Shown here piece by piece: positions 1-11,701 of a stretch of 64,000 nucleotides of DNA. This stretch comes from Megascapheus bottae (Eukaryota > Chordata > Mammalia > Rodentia > Geomyidae). Positions within the stretch are counted from its first letter, which is position 1. Every line of letters begins with the position of its first letter. The notes under the pieces were generated by a model. It saw nothing but the letters and a program-made list of their open reading frames with translations, was not told where the DNA came from and made no database searches. Made by a program: the position numbers and the translations under genes. Location: contig JANJXV010000013.1 of the NCBI GenBank assembly GCA_024803745.1, positions 17,385,001-17,449,000 of the forward strand, written 5' to 3'.

Positions 1-16
1 AGATAGATAGATAGAT
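1..16 (+). repeat. (AGAT)n microsatellite, cut by the window edge
   Basis: Four AGAT units at the first bases. The repeat probably extends to the left. Confidence 0.8.
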
Positions 17-947
17 ATTTGAGATGTATTTGAGTTCCCAGCTCTAAATCTCACATTCAGTGCACTTGTTATTGCTTTTCTGCTTGATTTTAGTACTGAC
101 GGATTCTCATCCGTAGCTTGGGGAATGAATGAGTCCTCTGAACTGGGGGCAGGCAGAGACTTGTCCAGTTTGGCTGGGGCATTCTGAGTCGAAGGACTCT
201 TGGCTTCTGTTGGTAGAAGCAAGAGTGACTCATGGCCTACAAGCAGAGAATGGACATAAACAATTGCCCCTACAGTTTCAAAAATAATATTGTATATATT
301 ACAGAGGATCTCTCTGTAGGTCAAATCTCACAACCCGCCCCCACCCCTGCTACTTCTGCTCTAGACCTTGCCCCTTCCACTGGCTGGAATAGCCTATGGT
401 ACTTAACCAGATGTGGGACTTAACCCCAGATGTGCTGAGCACAGTCCAGTCCTTTCATTAGGCTCCAAAATATGCACTGAGCTATCTCTCTTCACAGATG
501 TTCTCCTGACCAATGCTAGCCTCCCTCCAGAAAGTTGAGAAGGGGTTAGTTCTTCACTCAACTCACGAGTCAGACATCCTTCAGACTGGTCTAGCCCAGA
601 CCCTGTTTAGTGTTGATCTCTCAACTTCCATGTGTTGTATCTGTACATTAACTCACCCAGACTTCGGGGAAAATCATGAAGACTTCTCTTGATTTCAGAC
701 AAGCAAACCAGAACCAGACATATGAGTGCAGGAGCAGGTTCCTGTGAATAGCACATAACTTACAAACACTTTTAAGGATGACTATTTCTCATTGGCAGCC
801 CTCAGCCAAATGCAGAGTGAGAATCAGGCAACAATAAGTATCTCTCAGGCCCGTGTGCAAAAGTATCTTCTCAGATTTGTGGTATCAGACTCATGGTGCC
901 TACCTTGGATACCTAGGAACTTTCCTATTAGGAAAAGATATTTCTGG

Positions 948-1240
948 GGTCAGGTGCAGTTGGTTCGTACCTATAATTGCAACCTATTCTGGAGGTTGAA
1001 ATTAGGAATATTGTGGTTTGAGGCCAGTCCAGGCAAAAAAAATTGGAAGGCTCCATCTCAACAATAGCTCGGCATGGTAGGGCATGCTAGCTGTGTGGGA
1101 GGAGTAGGTAAGAGGATTATAGCTCCAACTGGCCTTAGCAAAAACATGAGACCCTATTCAAAATACTAATAACAATAGCCAAAGCAAAAAGGGTAGAGGA
1201 TCTACCTAACAAGCAAGAGCCCAAACCCCCAGTATCACCA
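948..1240 (+). mobile_element. Old 7SL/B1-like and tRNA-like SINE, sense
   Basis: GTCAGGTGCAGTTGGTTCGT, CCTATAATTGC and GGCCAGTCCAGGCAAAAAAA, then a tRNA-like end AGCAAGAGCCCAAACCCCCA. Confidence 0.5.
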
Positions 1241-3619
1241 ATAAACAAATGAATTGACATTTCTCAAGAAATCTACAAATGGATTTGTAACAGGTAGATA
1301 GCCTGAGTCTGTTTTCACTGAGCTGAGATAGTGGACCTGTGTATAGAGCTCACAATGCAATGACTGTCATTCCTTGCTGATCCTTAAGCTGGTCTAGGCA
1401 TTGTCCAACTGCATGCTGGGGTCATCAGAGCCTTGGGCTCAGAGTTGTGTGTTACGTATTGGCATAGACCAGAGACCTCCTCGTGATGGCTAACAGGAAA
1501 ATCTCTGCATCACAAGGGTCAGTCCATCAGTATATTTCTACAGCTGTCTCCTTGAATTGTCTGTAGTGAAGCTAGTTCCTTCACAATGAGCTCCTCTACT
1601 TCTGATCACTGGTTTCTTTCCATGAGAGTGATCCTGTCAGGGAAGGCACCAGTGCTTTTCTAGTGCTAGGCACTAGTGCAGAGATTTTCCACAGCTGGTG
1701 CCACATGGAGCATTCCTAGAGGCTGGCCAATTAGAGCTATGGTAAACCTCAAGAATAGAAAGAATGTTCAATGAAAAGGAAAGCAGAACAAGGTAACATT
1801 GGAGAAGATGATAGACCACAAGACTTCCTTCCTTTTGAGAGGACACTACAGTACTGTGAGAAGCCTTGGATAACAGTAGCCTGTGTTTCAAGTTCCCACC
1901 TGCCCCAGAGCTCCAGGGTTTAGGCAGCATCATTATTCTGTATACCTTTTACGTAAGTGGGAAGTATACGAGGTTGGGAGTCAGTGGACATGTGTTTCTA
2001 TAGATCAACTCTTGGCTGGTTGTCTGGACATGCTTTTCTTATAGAGAACAGCAATGACAACATGGAATCAATGTTGACCAACTACTACTTTTTAGAGTTG
2101 TGAAACGAGTCACAAGTTTTATTAAAACCAACACAGTGTCCAATGTAAGTTAAGACATTGAGCAGGAAGTTATTAGACCTAGGATGTAGGCCTGGTACCT
2201 GATTGATAAAGGAAGAATTTCTATCTTGAAGAGAGTATTATTACACAGAATGATACATGTGATTTGGCAGATGCACACATCTGTCTAAGGTGAAATACTT
2301 CAGTCATAAGTGAAGAAAATAGACATTTTCTAGTTATTCCCTAAATGTCCTTCTGGAAACTTGATGAGGCACAAATAACCAATTTAACTTATTTAGTATT
2401 GGGGTCATTAGACCACAACAAGACTCAACTGATACATTACTAGTCTTCTTTACAGATAAAGGTCAAGCTTCAGAGAGATGGACCCCTTTAGTTAGTGGGA
2501 ATGGAGTCTAAAATAAAATCAGGTTGACTATAAACACCATTCTCTGCAGAGATTCACTCACAGGCCTAGCTTCCCAGCAAGACCGGGGCCCTTTACTTCA
2601 AAGGGCAAAAGGACATATTTTTCCTTTCATGTCTTTCCATAGCCCATTCTTTCATTCTGGTTTCAGATTGCCAAGCTGGCTGCACTCCTCTGTTATTGGC
2701 CAGTAACTCCCTGGGTCATGTTCCACCATTTAAAATGGAAGTAATTACTTCAAGATGTGCCCCCTTTAAGAAGAGAGTAAGCTGAAATGCAAATTCTTTT
2801 TTTTTTATCAGCTCCAGTCAGAACCTGAACTTTGGAAAAAGGAAATGGTGGATTTCTCTGAGATGTAAACTTTTCTTTCATCTCTAAGAAAGGATGTTTG
2901 TCTGTCTTTCTGGAAGAGGTTAGAGAGTGATAATTTTTTCTAAAGCTTCAATATGCAGTCTCTTGGTCCTGCACAGTTATGAGGCTAAGCCACCCATGTG
3001 CCCTCATCTTTGTCCCCTGTCCTTTACAATATAAGCAGTTTTGAAACAATGAAAAGAAGAAACAAGATGCTGCTTATGAAACTTTGTCCCTTATCCTCAG
3101 CCTGCTGCCTCTCCCCTCCCATCACGTGAGCTCCAGGACTCCAAGAGATTCCCAGATGTTCAGGTTCTTTCTAAGAGAGACCTTTAGGTTCCCATCCTAA
3201 ATATCAGGATGTCTGAGAAAGGCAGGCCTTGCCCAGCCAAGATGTTGGTAAACTGCCTCTAGAAATGATTGCCATCTTGGGAATGAGAGCTAGGGATCCA
3301 AGAATGTTTAAAGGCTAGGCAGAATAAAAACTGCTGGCAAAGAAGATTACAAGGCAGAAAGATCAGGAAAATCTAACACAGGAAAGATGGGATGGCAAAG
3401 AATAGTTTTTATTTGATTAATGAAGTGGAGATGGTGAAAAAGCAGAGAAGTATAAATTGCATCTGAAGCAAAACTGTTTCTGTGCCCTGGCCTCTGTAGG
3501 TGTAGGGCAGGGGCCAGGTTGCAAAGAGGCAGACAGACATCCTGTTGAGGAATGATGGGAAGATGAGCCATCAGGAGTTGATTATTACTTTAACAGCTTG
3601 GCTGGGAAGGGGAGAGGGA

Positions 3620-3624
<5 letters not shown>

Positions 3625-3663
<39 letters not shown>
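3625..3663 (+). repeat. (CA)n microsatellite
   Basis: About 19 uninterrupted CA units, followed by degenerate CACT/CATA units to about 3700. Confidence 0.95.
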
Positions 3664-3667
<4 letters not shown>

Positions 3668-6600
3668 TCATACACTCACATATACACATAACACACTCAC
3701 CCATGGAGAGGACAGAGAGAAAGGACATGGAGGCTGATAGTGGTAACTGAAGGGTACTGCAAGGTCAAGGGAGTTTCTTTAGAATGTTAGAAATTTGATC
3801 TTGTTTATAGCCTGAGGAATGGGAGCTGATGGTGAGGGAGAGATTAAATGCCTGTCAGAGCAGATGATTGATGGCCCTACCCTAGACTTACACAGTGCTT
3901 GGTGGGAACTTCCTCAGAGGGGTAGAGGTGAGGGAGAGGTGAATGGGAGCCTTTCTGAGTTACAGTTGGAAGGAGAGTCAGAACCAGAAATCGGGACCAA
4001 AGCCAAAGGGCTACTGGTTACCTAGTGAAGGTAACCTATGATTCATCAAGATGTGTGAGGATCCCTGAAGAGTGTGTGGAGGCGGAAATGGCCAGAGACA
4101 GGAAGGTCAGTCAGATGGGGTACTTGAGGAATGAATTCCATGTATGCTTTTCGTGTGTGGAAGGATATCATGATGTTTAAGGATTGAGAAGAGTAAAGGT
4201 TTGGAGCAATCTCTGGAAGGATGATCAGCAAGAGGACACAAATTTTTTCTAGGCTGCATTGGGAGATAAGCTATAAACAGTGTGAATTGATGTTGAAATG
4301 ACATTCCTTCACGATTTTCAGGCCATATGGAATAGGGATATAAACCAAAGACCATGGGATTTGGTTGCAATAGGTTCTGATAAAACAAATTCCTATAAGA
4401 TCTGGTGTAAGGTGAGCTGGGCAGAGGATTGTTTTTAAATGTAGATATTAATACAAGTAAAATGACTAACCTCTAGGTATACAGTAGACAAGGAGACAAA
4501 CACTGCTTAAGGGAGTTGATAAACCAGGAAAACAGGGAGTTATTGAGTAACTCGTGGCCACAGTAGAAATTAGAGGTTGAGTGAGCAAATGGGACAGTTG
4601 AAAGGTCAAAAGATTGTTGTCAGAGTAGAGAATTTCAGGGTTGAAGCTTGAGAAGCAGAGCACCTATCTTTGGATAAAGACGAAGACCAAGTTGCGGCTG
4701 AGAGGCTGAAACAAGAGGAAGCAAAACCGTGGGAGCTGAGTTCCGTGTGAAGTTGAGCAGGTCAATGAGGGGAAGCTGAACAGAAAAGCCACTAACAACC
4801 ATGTGGAAGCTACTGAGGAGACGCCCAGCGACTAAAGTAGGTAGACTAGCAGTTAATCCAAAGATAAAGCCTCCAGGAAAGTGGGAGACTGTCTTGGTTC
4901 CAGATATTTGGGGAGGATGTGATATAATTGAAGTATGCTGCTTCACAAAAAGGCAGATATGAATGAATAATGGAGACAAAAGGTGCCACGAGTCTGCTTA
5001 TTGTTCCTGTAAGTTGGGTCGATAGGAGCAGAGTGTTCTACTTGAGATGTTTAGAAAGAGCCTGACTGTTCATGATCCAAGACACTGTTTGGAAGTAGAC
5101 CAGGAAGGATGGTAGAGTAGTTAATTCCTAGTAAGTCGTTCATATTAATGATTCTAGTGCATAATAATATTCAGTGGCCTTGCTGGGTGGTGGGATGGGA
5201 AAGTAGAATTGTATTGAGATAAGCTTGTTGATGGCTGATACATTTTTGAGTTCACAGACTAAAGTTGTAGAACAAGGACAAGGGAGGAGTGAACGTAAAA
5301 GGTAAAAAATGCATACAAGATTGGGGAGAGTAGGTAAATGTTACTATTAGAAAACTATAATAAATGGAGCAATCCCATGTTTGTAAATAAAATTTTGGTA
5401 TATCCAACTGGAATGTCCACTTGAATGCTTAGTGTGACCAATTCAAACACTAGCATGACTAATTTGTATGGCTCTTAGAACCAATTACAATAGTTCCTTC
5501 ATCCGTTGGAACATCTGTGTCACCAGTTACAACCTGATAGTTAAAACAGCTGGGGAAGTTTGGCAAAAATGGATATAGAGTTGTTGATGTAGTTTTCATG
5601 TGAGATATATTTTGAGACTTCTTTGAATTCCACCAATGAAGTATCTTGAATGCTAAGAAGTAGTCAAACCTGAATGAATATCATCTTAAAGATACTTAAG
5701 TAAACATCAGGGGCTGTGTTTCCAACTCTCATGTCCTTGGTATTAGCCTCCAATAAATATTTAAAAACAAAGAGATATTATAGGTGATTTTTCCCTTAGA
5801 TTTTATTACTTTGAAGTAATTGTTCTTATGGACCTTGATTTGCATAATTACACCTTTTTTTTTTTCCTGTGCACGGACAGCTGGGAAGCTCACATACACA
5901 AATCTATCTCAAGCTATCCACAGCACTTTCTTATCTGAGTTTTTTACTAGTTGTAACTCTAGCTTCAACTTCTTTTTTTTAACAGCTTTAATTTTTTATG
6001 ATTTATTTTTAACCGGAATATTTGTTTGGAAAATTGCTTTAAATCATCGTTGGAACCAGGCAAGTCGATGAAAGGAAGGAGTCATATAGGGAATAATGCA
6101 AGAGAGAGAGAAAGGGCAAGGGGAGAGAGAGAAGTGGCAGGAGTACAAGAGGAAGGTGATATGGGAGGGGCAGAAGATCGTCTCTTTAAAATATTCAGAT
6201 ACTTGGCCTCAAGAGAATTAATTATTTTTATGTCAATACTTTCGGAAGAACAGCTTCAGACCCTTCATAGCTAAAAGTACAGGCCTTAGTAAATAAAATA
6301 GAATGTGTTCAGTGAAACCTCAGTGGACATTGCCTGGGATTACTGAATATTTATTGGTTTCCTTTTATCAATATGCATTTGTCTTTCTTTTAAAATTCTT
6401 GGACTTTTTTGTTTTTGTTTTTCTATGCTGAGAAAACACTGTGATACATTAGATATAAATGAGTTCTGGAGCCAAAGCTGCCTTGGTTTGAGAACTCTCT
6501 TCATGATTAGTGTGTGTCCTTGGGCAAGATTTCCTTACCCTCTTGGGGCCTGTTTACTCATTGGTAGAGCTTGGACTTTAATATTTACTGACAAATCCCT

Positions 6601-7165
6601 GAGAAGGTTTATTAGGAAGATGTATTAAAAAACATCCGCCAGTGTTGTATCGGCAGAGGCAATCAATGGCTTCATGTTCTCTTATTACATTATACACACT
6701 TACCTGTCTGACTCCTTGTGGCCAAATAGCCTGCAGTTCTGGTGCCCTATCATTGCTGCCTCTGCCCTGTCAGCCAACCTCCAATCTGGCTGTCCCAGGG
6801 CTCTGGGAGCTCATTATGCTGAATTGATGGACTTCAAAATAGTCATTCCCTGAAAATGATAGTTTATGGCTAACTGTTCCCAGGGTCTGGCAGCCATTGG
6901 CCTGAGGAATCAAAAGAAATCAAATTCTCTGTCCCATGTGGGTTGATTCATGATCTGAGGACAATTCTAAATCTATGAAATCAGAGCTTTTGGGTTGGAA
7001 TACACAGATCAACATTAGTATGCCCAGGTTATATAACCCAGGACAATATTCAGACCATATCAGGGTATTTCATGTTTTTCATCTACTTTGGTTTGTTGCT
7101 CTATAGCTGTCATGTGTGTTCTGTGTTAGGACCTGTGTAGTCAAGATCTACCTTGTGCCTGGATT

Positions 7166-7305
7166 TTTTTTCCATATATTTTTATTGTAATTAATAGAAG
7201 GGTTACATTATGTTTGCCAGATAAGAGGTGCATTAATTCACATACATTGATACCCTTTCTCATGTCTTAGTCCCCATTTCCCTCCCCCCCAGAGAATCAT
7301 CACTA
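7166..7305 (-). mobile_element. L1 3' end fragment
   Basis: The TTTTTATTGTAATTAATAGA stretch and following C-rich segment match 41200 and 43950. About 140 bp in antisense orientation. Confidence 0.8.
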
Positions 7306-7439
7306 TTGGCAGATGGGAAAAGGCATTGCACTAAACTTTGGAGAGCACTTCTAGTTATTTAGATCTTTCTGAATACCTAGTAATTCTTCCACAAGTGTCT
7401 TCTCTGTATACTTTTTGTATTCTAAATGAAAATGTTTAG

Positions 7440-7442
<3 letters not shown>

Positions 7443-7473
<31 letters not shown>
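7443..7473 (+). repeat. (AT)n microsatellite
   Basis: About 15 uninterrupted AT units in an intron. Confidence 0.95.
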
Positions 7474-7477
<4 letters not shown>

Positions 7478-8223
7478 AGAATCAAGGGTCTGAGATCTCT
7501 GCTTGAAATCAGTCACTGTTAGAATAATAACAATACTACTAATAACCCACCTGACCTCCCCTGGCAATCAGGAAAGGAACAGTCTTCTTGTGTATAACTC
7601 AGTGGCTAAATTGTAATTCTGGTACAGATCTGAAAATATTCATCTAACATAATAAGCTTCCTATATCACTATCCAAATAATACTCACAGAACATCCATTT
7701 CATATCCTGACTTCCATCTGGGTCCATTGCATTGCAGTTTTACATTGAGATATGTAGAAGAGTCAACTGAGCATTGATTGTACCTTAGATATGATTTTTC
7801 AAAAAAAGAAAAAATAACTTTGGTTTTGAAAAAAAAAGTATTGTTAACCTAAGCTGTTTTCTATATGTTCTGGTTGAGAGAACTTGCTGTTCTGCCTTAA
7901 ATAAAAGTAGAGCTGGAGAAAGTTGGTTTGTTGAGAATATTCATTCATTTCATCAGTGTGGAAATAGTAAATGGTTATCTTATGAGAGAAGGTGGTTTTT
8001 GAGACATGGTGTTTGTCTTTCAATGCACAGTGAGTGGTTGTCAGGGACTGTGCTATCTCTGAGTGACCCTGAGTCAGATGTGTGGCTCATCTGCAGCAGT
8101 CTGCATACATTCTGTGCTGTGCAGTACACAACTTAGACAATGGCTTCTGTGCTATGTATCAAGCTATAGCTGTCCTTGTTGCCATGATGGTTTATGGTTT
8201 TTAAGATCTGTTTTCTCTTATAG

Positions 8224-8355
8224 GAGCTGCTAAGTCGCACATCTCTTGAGACCCAGAAGCTTGATCTGATGACAGAAGTGTCTGAGTTGAAGCTGAAGTT
8301 GGTTGGCATGGAGAAGGAGCAAAGAGAGCAAGAGGAAAAACAGAGAAAAGCAGAG
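8224..8355 (+). CDS. PPFIBP2: PPFIBP2 exon, coiled coil (in-window residues 1-44)
   Basis: This 132-nt phase-0 exon is preceded by a pyrimidine tract and TAG and followed by a GTGAAT donor. The translation begins [20 protein letters not shown] and is highly charged, with leucine heptads. It is nearly identical to the human liprin-beta-2 coiled coil as I remember it. The preceding exon, which should end with the AEEMLQQ segment, was not found in 1-8200 and must lie upstream. Confidence 0.96.
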
Positions 8356-8745
8356 GTGAATGTGGTACACCAATTCTGGTGGGTGGGAAGACCTGTACTA
8401 CTGTGAGCTCAGACCCATGGGACAAGACTGTCCTAGTATGGACCCAGGCCATCTGGTCAACCCCAATCCTGGCAGCCCCTGGGTGCCAGAAATACTTATG
8501 TTCTGAAGACACAGTGATCGGCTAATACCAGGTTATCAGGTTTTGCTGTGGCTGCAATGTTCAAACCACCCAGTTTTGGCTTTAAGGCTTTATTTTCCCT
8601 CAAACTGCTGACAAGGATGGAAAGGAAAGCAGAAGTAAGGGAAGGTTCAAACAAACATGGAGGACATAGATCTTCTGTAAGAATTCAGTATACTAGATGA
8701 TATCAGCCTCCCAGTAGGCTATTCCATATTCAAGCAGTCTAGAGA

Positions 8746-8801
<56 letters not shown>

Positions 8802-11643
8802 CATGCACACATGCACATGTACAAGTGCACATGTGCTGGTACTGGGGCTTCAACTCAAAGCCTCATCTACCTCAGCTGTTTTGCTTGCTCATGGGTAGGG
8901 CTTTACCACTTGAACCATGCTTCCATTCCTAACTTTTTGCTGGTTAATTAGAGAGGAATGTCTCAATGATTTGTATTTCCAGATTGGCACTAAACCACAA
9001 TCCTCAGATCCTCTATAACTAGAATTATAGGACGACTCACTGGCATCTTGCCAGAGACATTTCTAATATGAAAGAGATGGACTCTTCAGAGTCAGCATTA
9101 CTTTGCTCCTGATTAATCATACAGATGAGCCTATGCACAAGCCATCTCCAAAAGAATGTTTCCTTCATTTTGTTCCATTTTTCAAGATACATATACAATT
9201 GGTAGTGTACGCCAGACTCCATTTTCTATAGGTACTTAGACAAGTTTGGGCTTAGAGCTCCTTTACTTGAGAGAAGGCAGGATGGTGAGATGTAAAAGAT
9301 AGATTTTAGATTGAGATAAACTTCGCTCACTTACTGACCTATCTACTCATTAACTCTCTATACTTGGACAGGAAGGCTGGTGATAAAGATGGCTGTCAGT
9401 AGTTCAACACGCATTTCCTGCTGGTCTGGCAGCTTTTAAAGAGATTCTCTTTCTTATAGAATCCAGCAAAAGCCCCGGGTTGGCATCTTATTCAGTCAGT
9501 AGAGTCATATGCTTATTTTTGCACCCATCACTCCAGGAATCACACACGTGGGGTTGTGAGGAGAGTCAGCCCATCTGTGGAAGAAAGCAGTTAGTGCTGA
9601 GCCACTACAACTCAATCCCTTTGCAGGGACTGCATTGGGGATTTTTTTCCTTTCCCTGGTCCTCTCCTTTCTTACCCTCCCTCGTTTCCTCCCGTTTTTC
9701 CTCTTTTTATGTATGTGTTGTTATTTTCCATGAGGCTGCTCATGCGTGAGGTTACATAGACCCTGAGCTTCTCAGCTCTGTCCTATCAGCTGTCGGCCCT
9801 TCCCAGTTGCTAGTACAAATATTAGGTTTCCATGTGGAGGAATTTGGTAGGCTATTCAAACCTGTACTAATCAGTGAACAGCCACATGACCTGAAATAAA
9901 TTCTTCATTCTTTTAATTGAACATTCTTTTTTGCTAATATGCCCAAGAACTCTGCTACTCTTTATAGCTATCTGGAGCACCCTTAAACCACACTGTTGTC
10001 ACATGATGGAAATGTTTATTCTGAGTGAGACATTTTGCTAGCTCAGGTCACCTGAGGTGTTATTGCTTGCAAAAAAAAAAATGAAATGCTACTTCCCTTC
10101 CTAAAGTGGGTATTTTTTTCCTCCAGTGAATATATCTATTCCCAAGGGCTGATTGTTGTAAGATAACTAGACCTGAAATAAACTTTCTGTTTTAATGATT
10201 TCTTTGTCACTATGACAAAATGCCTGAGCAAATCAACTTAAAGGAGGAAAGATTTACTCTGGCTCACAGTTCAGTGGTTTCTGTGTGTGATCCCCTGGCT
10301 CCATTACTATAGGCCTGTAGTGAGATCGAGCATGTGACAGAGGTGGCTGTGGATCAAACCTGAGGCTCAGAAGCATACCTCCAGGGACAGGCATCCTCCA
10401 GCCACAACCCATCTCCTACTTTGTCACCTTCCAATGACACATCAAATTATGAATCTATCAATGGCTTAATGCATTGATGAAGTCAGTCCTCCCACTCCAG
10501 TCACTTCCCCAAATTCCATCTTGTGCTGGAAACAAACCTTTAATCCGTGAGGATTCTGGGGAATTTTTAGGTTCAAGCTAGTTTGGGTTTTATCCTCAAA
10601 TTCTATTTTATGTTTCAATGAAGACAAAAAGAGGCCACTGTTAATAAGAATAGCGCAGGCTGCTCCTTTTGCTCCATTCTAATCACACGTAAGCCATTGT
10701 TGTGGGCATGGTTACTGGAGGCCGTTTGGTACAATCTGAGGACTTGGAGGTAGGTTTTCTTGGCAGCCAATCTTGTTCAGGAGTTGGTTGGCAGTGGTCC
10801 CTATGAAACGTGGTGAACACTGGCTTCCTGTTTACTTGACCTTTTCCTGTCATTTTTTTTTTTTTGCAATGGATTTCATTCACGGTAAAGTATGCAAGAT
10901 TAAATCAATTAGACTTACTCCTAAGAAGCGAGATTGCAGAAGTATGATTGACATAGGAAGGACACATCAGAATTAGGATGGATTGGATGTAAAATAAAGG
11001 GCTAGAGCAAAGGAATCTAGATCAAATACGTTTTAAAGGTATATTGATTGGGAGGATCTTGGAGAAGGGAGTCTGGTTCCCCCATACACTAGGGCTCCAG
11101 GAAGCCTGAAGCTAGGTCTTGTTGGGAACCAAGTGGGTCCTGAGTGTAGTTCCCAAGGCAGCTTGTTAAGAGGATCAGGATCTTAAGACATGTCAGCTGT
11201 GGAGTCATCTCAGTGGATCTGGGACTTATATGAACAAGGAGACAACTGGAAAGAATCTTTAGGATTTCTTGGTGGAGCATAGAAGATCTTGCAACATACT
11301 TCTTTCTTCCTGGGGTCAGGACCTTAGAAAGGAGGAATTCTGATTTGTGAATCTGGATGATAATGATGTATTTAGACCACAAAAGGAGGGGCCGAGAGTG
11401 TTTTATTTCCTTAGTGATGAGCTGGAAGACTGAGGGGACTTTTATTATTTTTATTTCCATTTTATTGACTTATCTTTTCATTAGTATTTGTGATATACTC
11501 CCACAATTCAAATATCAAGAATACAAAAGGATTTATAACAAAAGGTATCCTGTACACCTAACCTCCTGCTAGTAGTCAGAATCAATGCCATCAGTTTATT
11601 TTGTATCCTTTCAAAGCTGTCTTACACATGGACAGGCAAATTC

Positions 11644-11701
<58 letters not shown>

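Larger units (their letters stand above)
1..8223. other. PPFIBP2 intron (partial): no exon recognised
   Basis: No reading frame here matches a liprin exon. It holds an (AGAT)n end at 1-16, an old SINE at about 948-1240, a (CA)n tract, an antisense L1 3' end near 7170 and a (TA)n tract. The remainder is ordinary intronic sequence. ORFs are short and without homology to anything I know. Confidence 0.8.

Noticed and set aside
3625..3700. CRISPR-like array
   Set aside because: Simple dinucleotide repeats with no spacers, in a mammalian intron.
8747..8951. Cys/Val-repeat frames over GT tracts (also 36890-37140 and 56702-56938)
   Set aside because: Translated microsatellites, not proteins.
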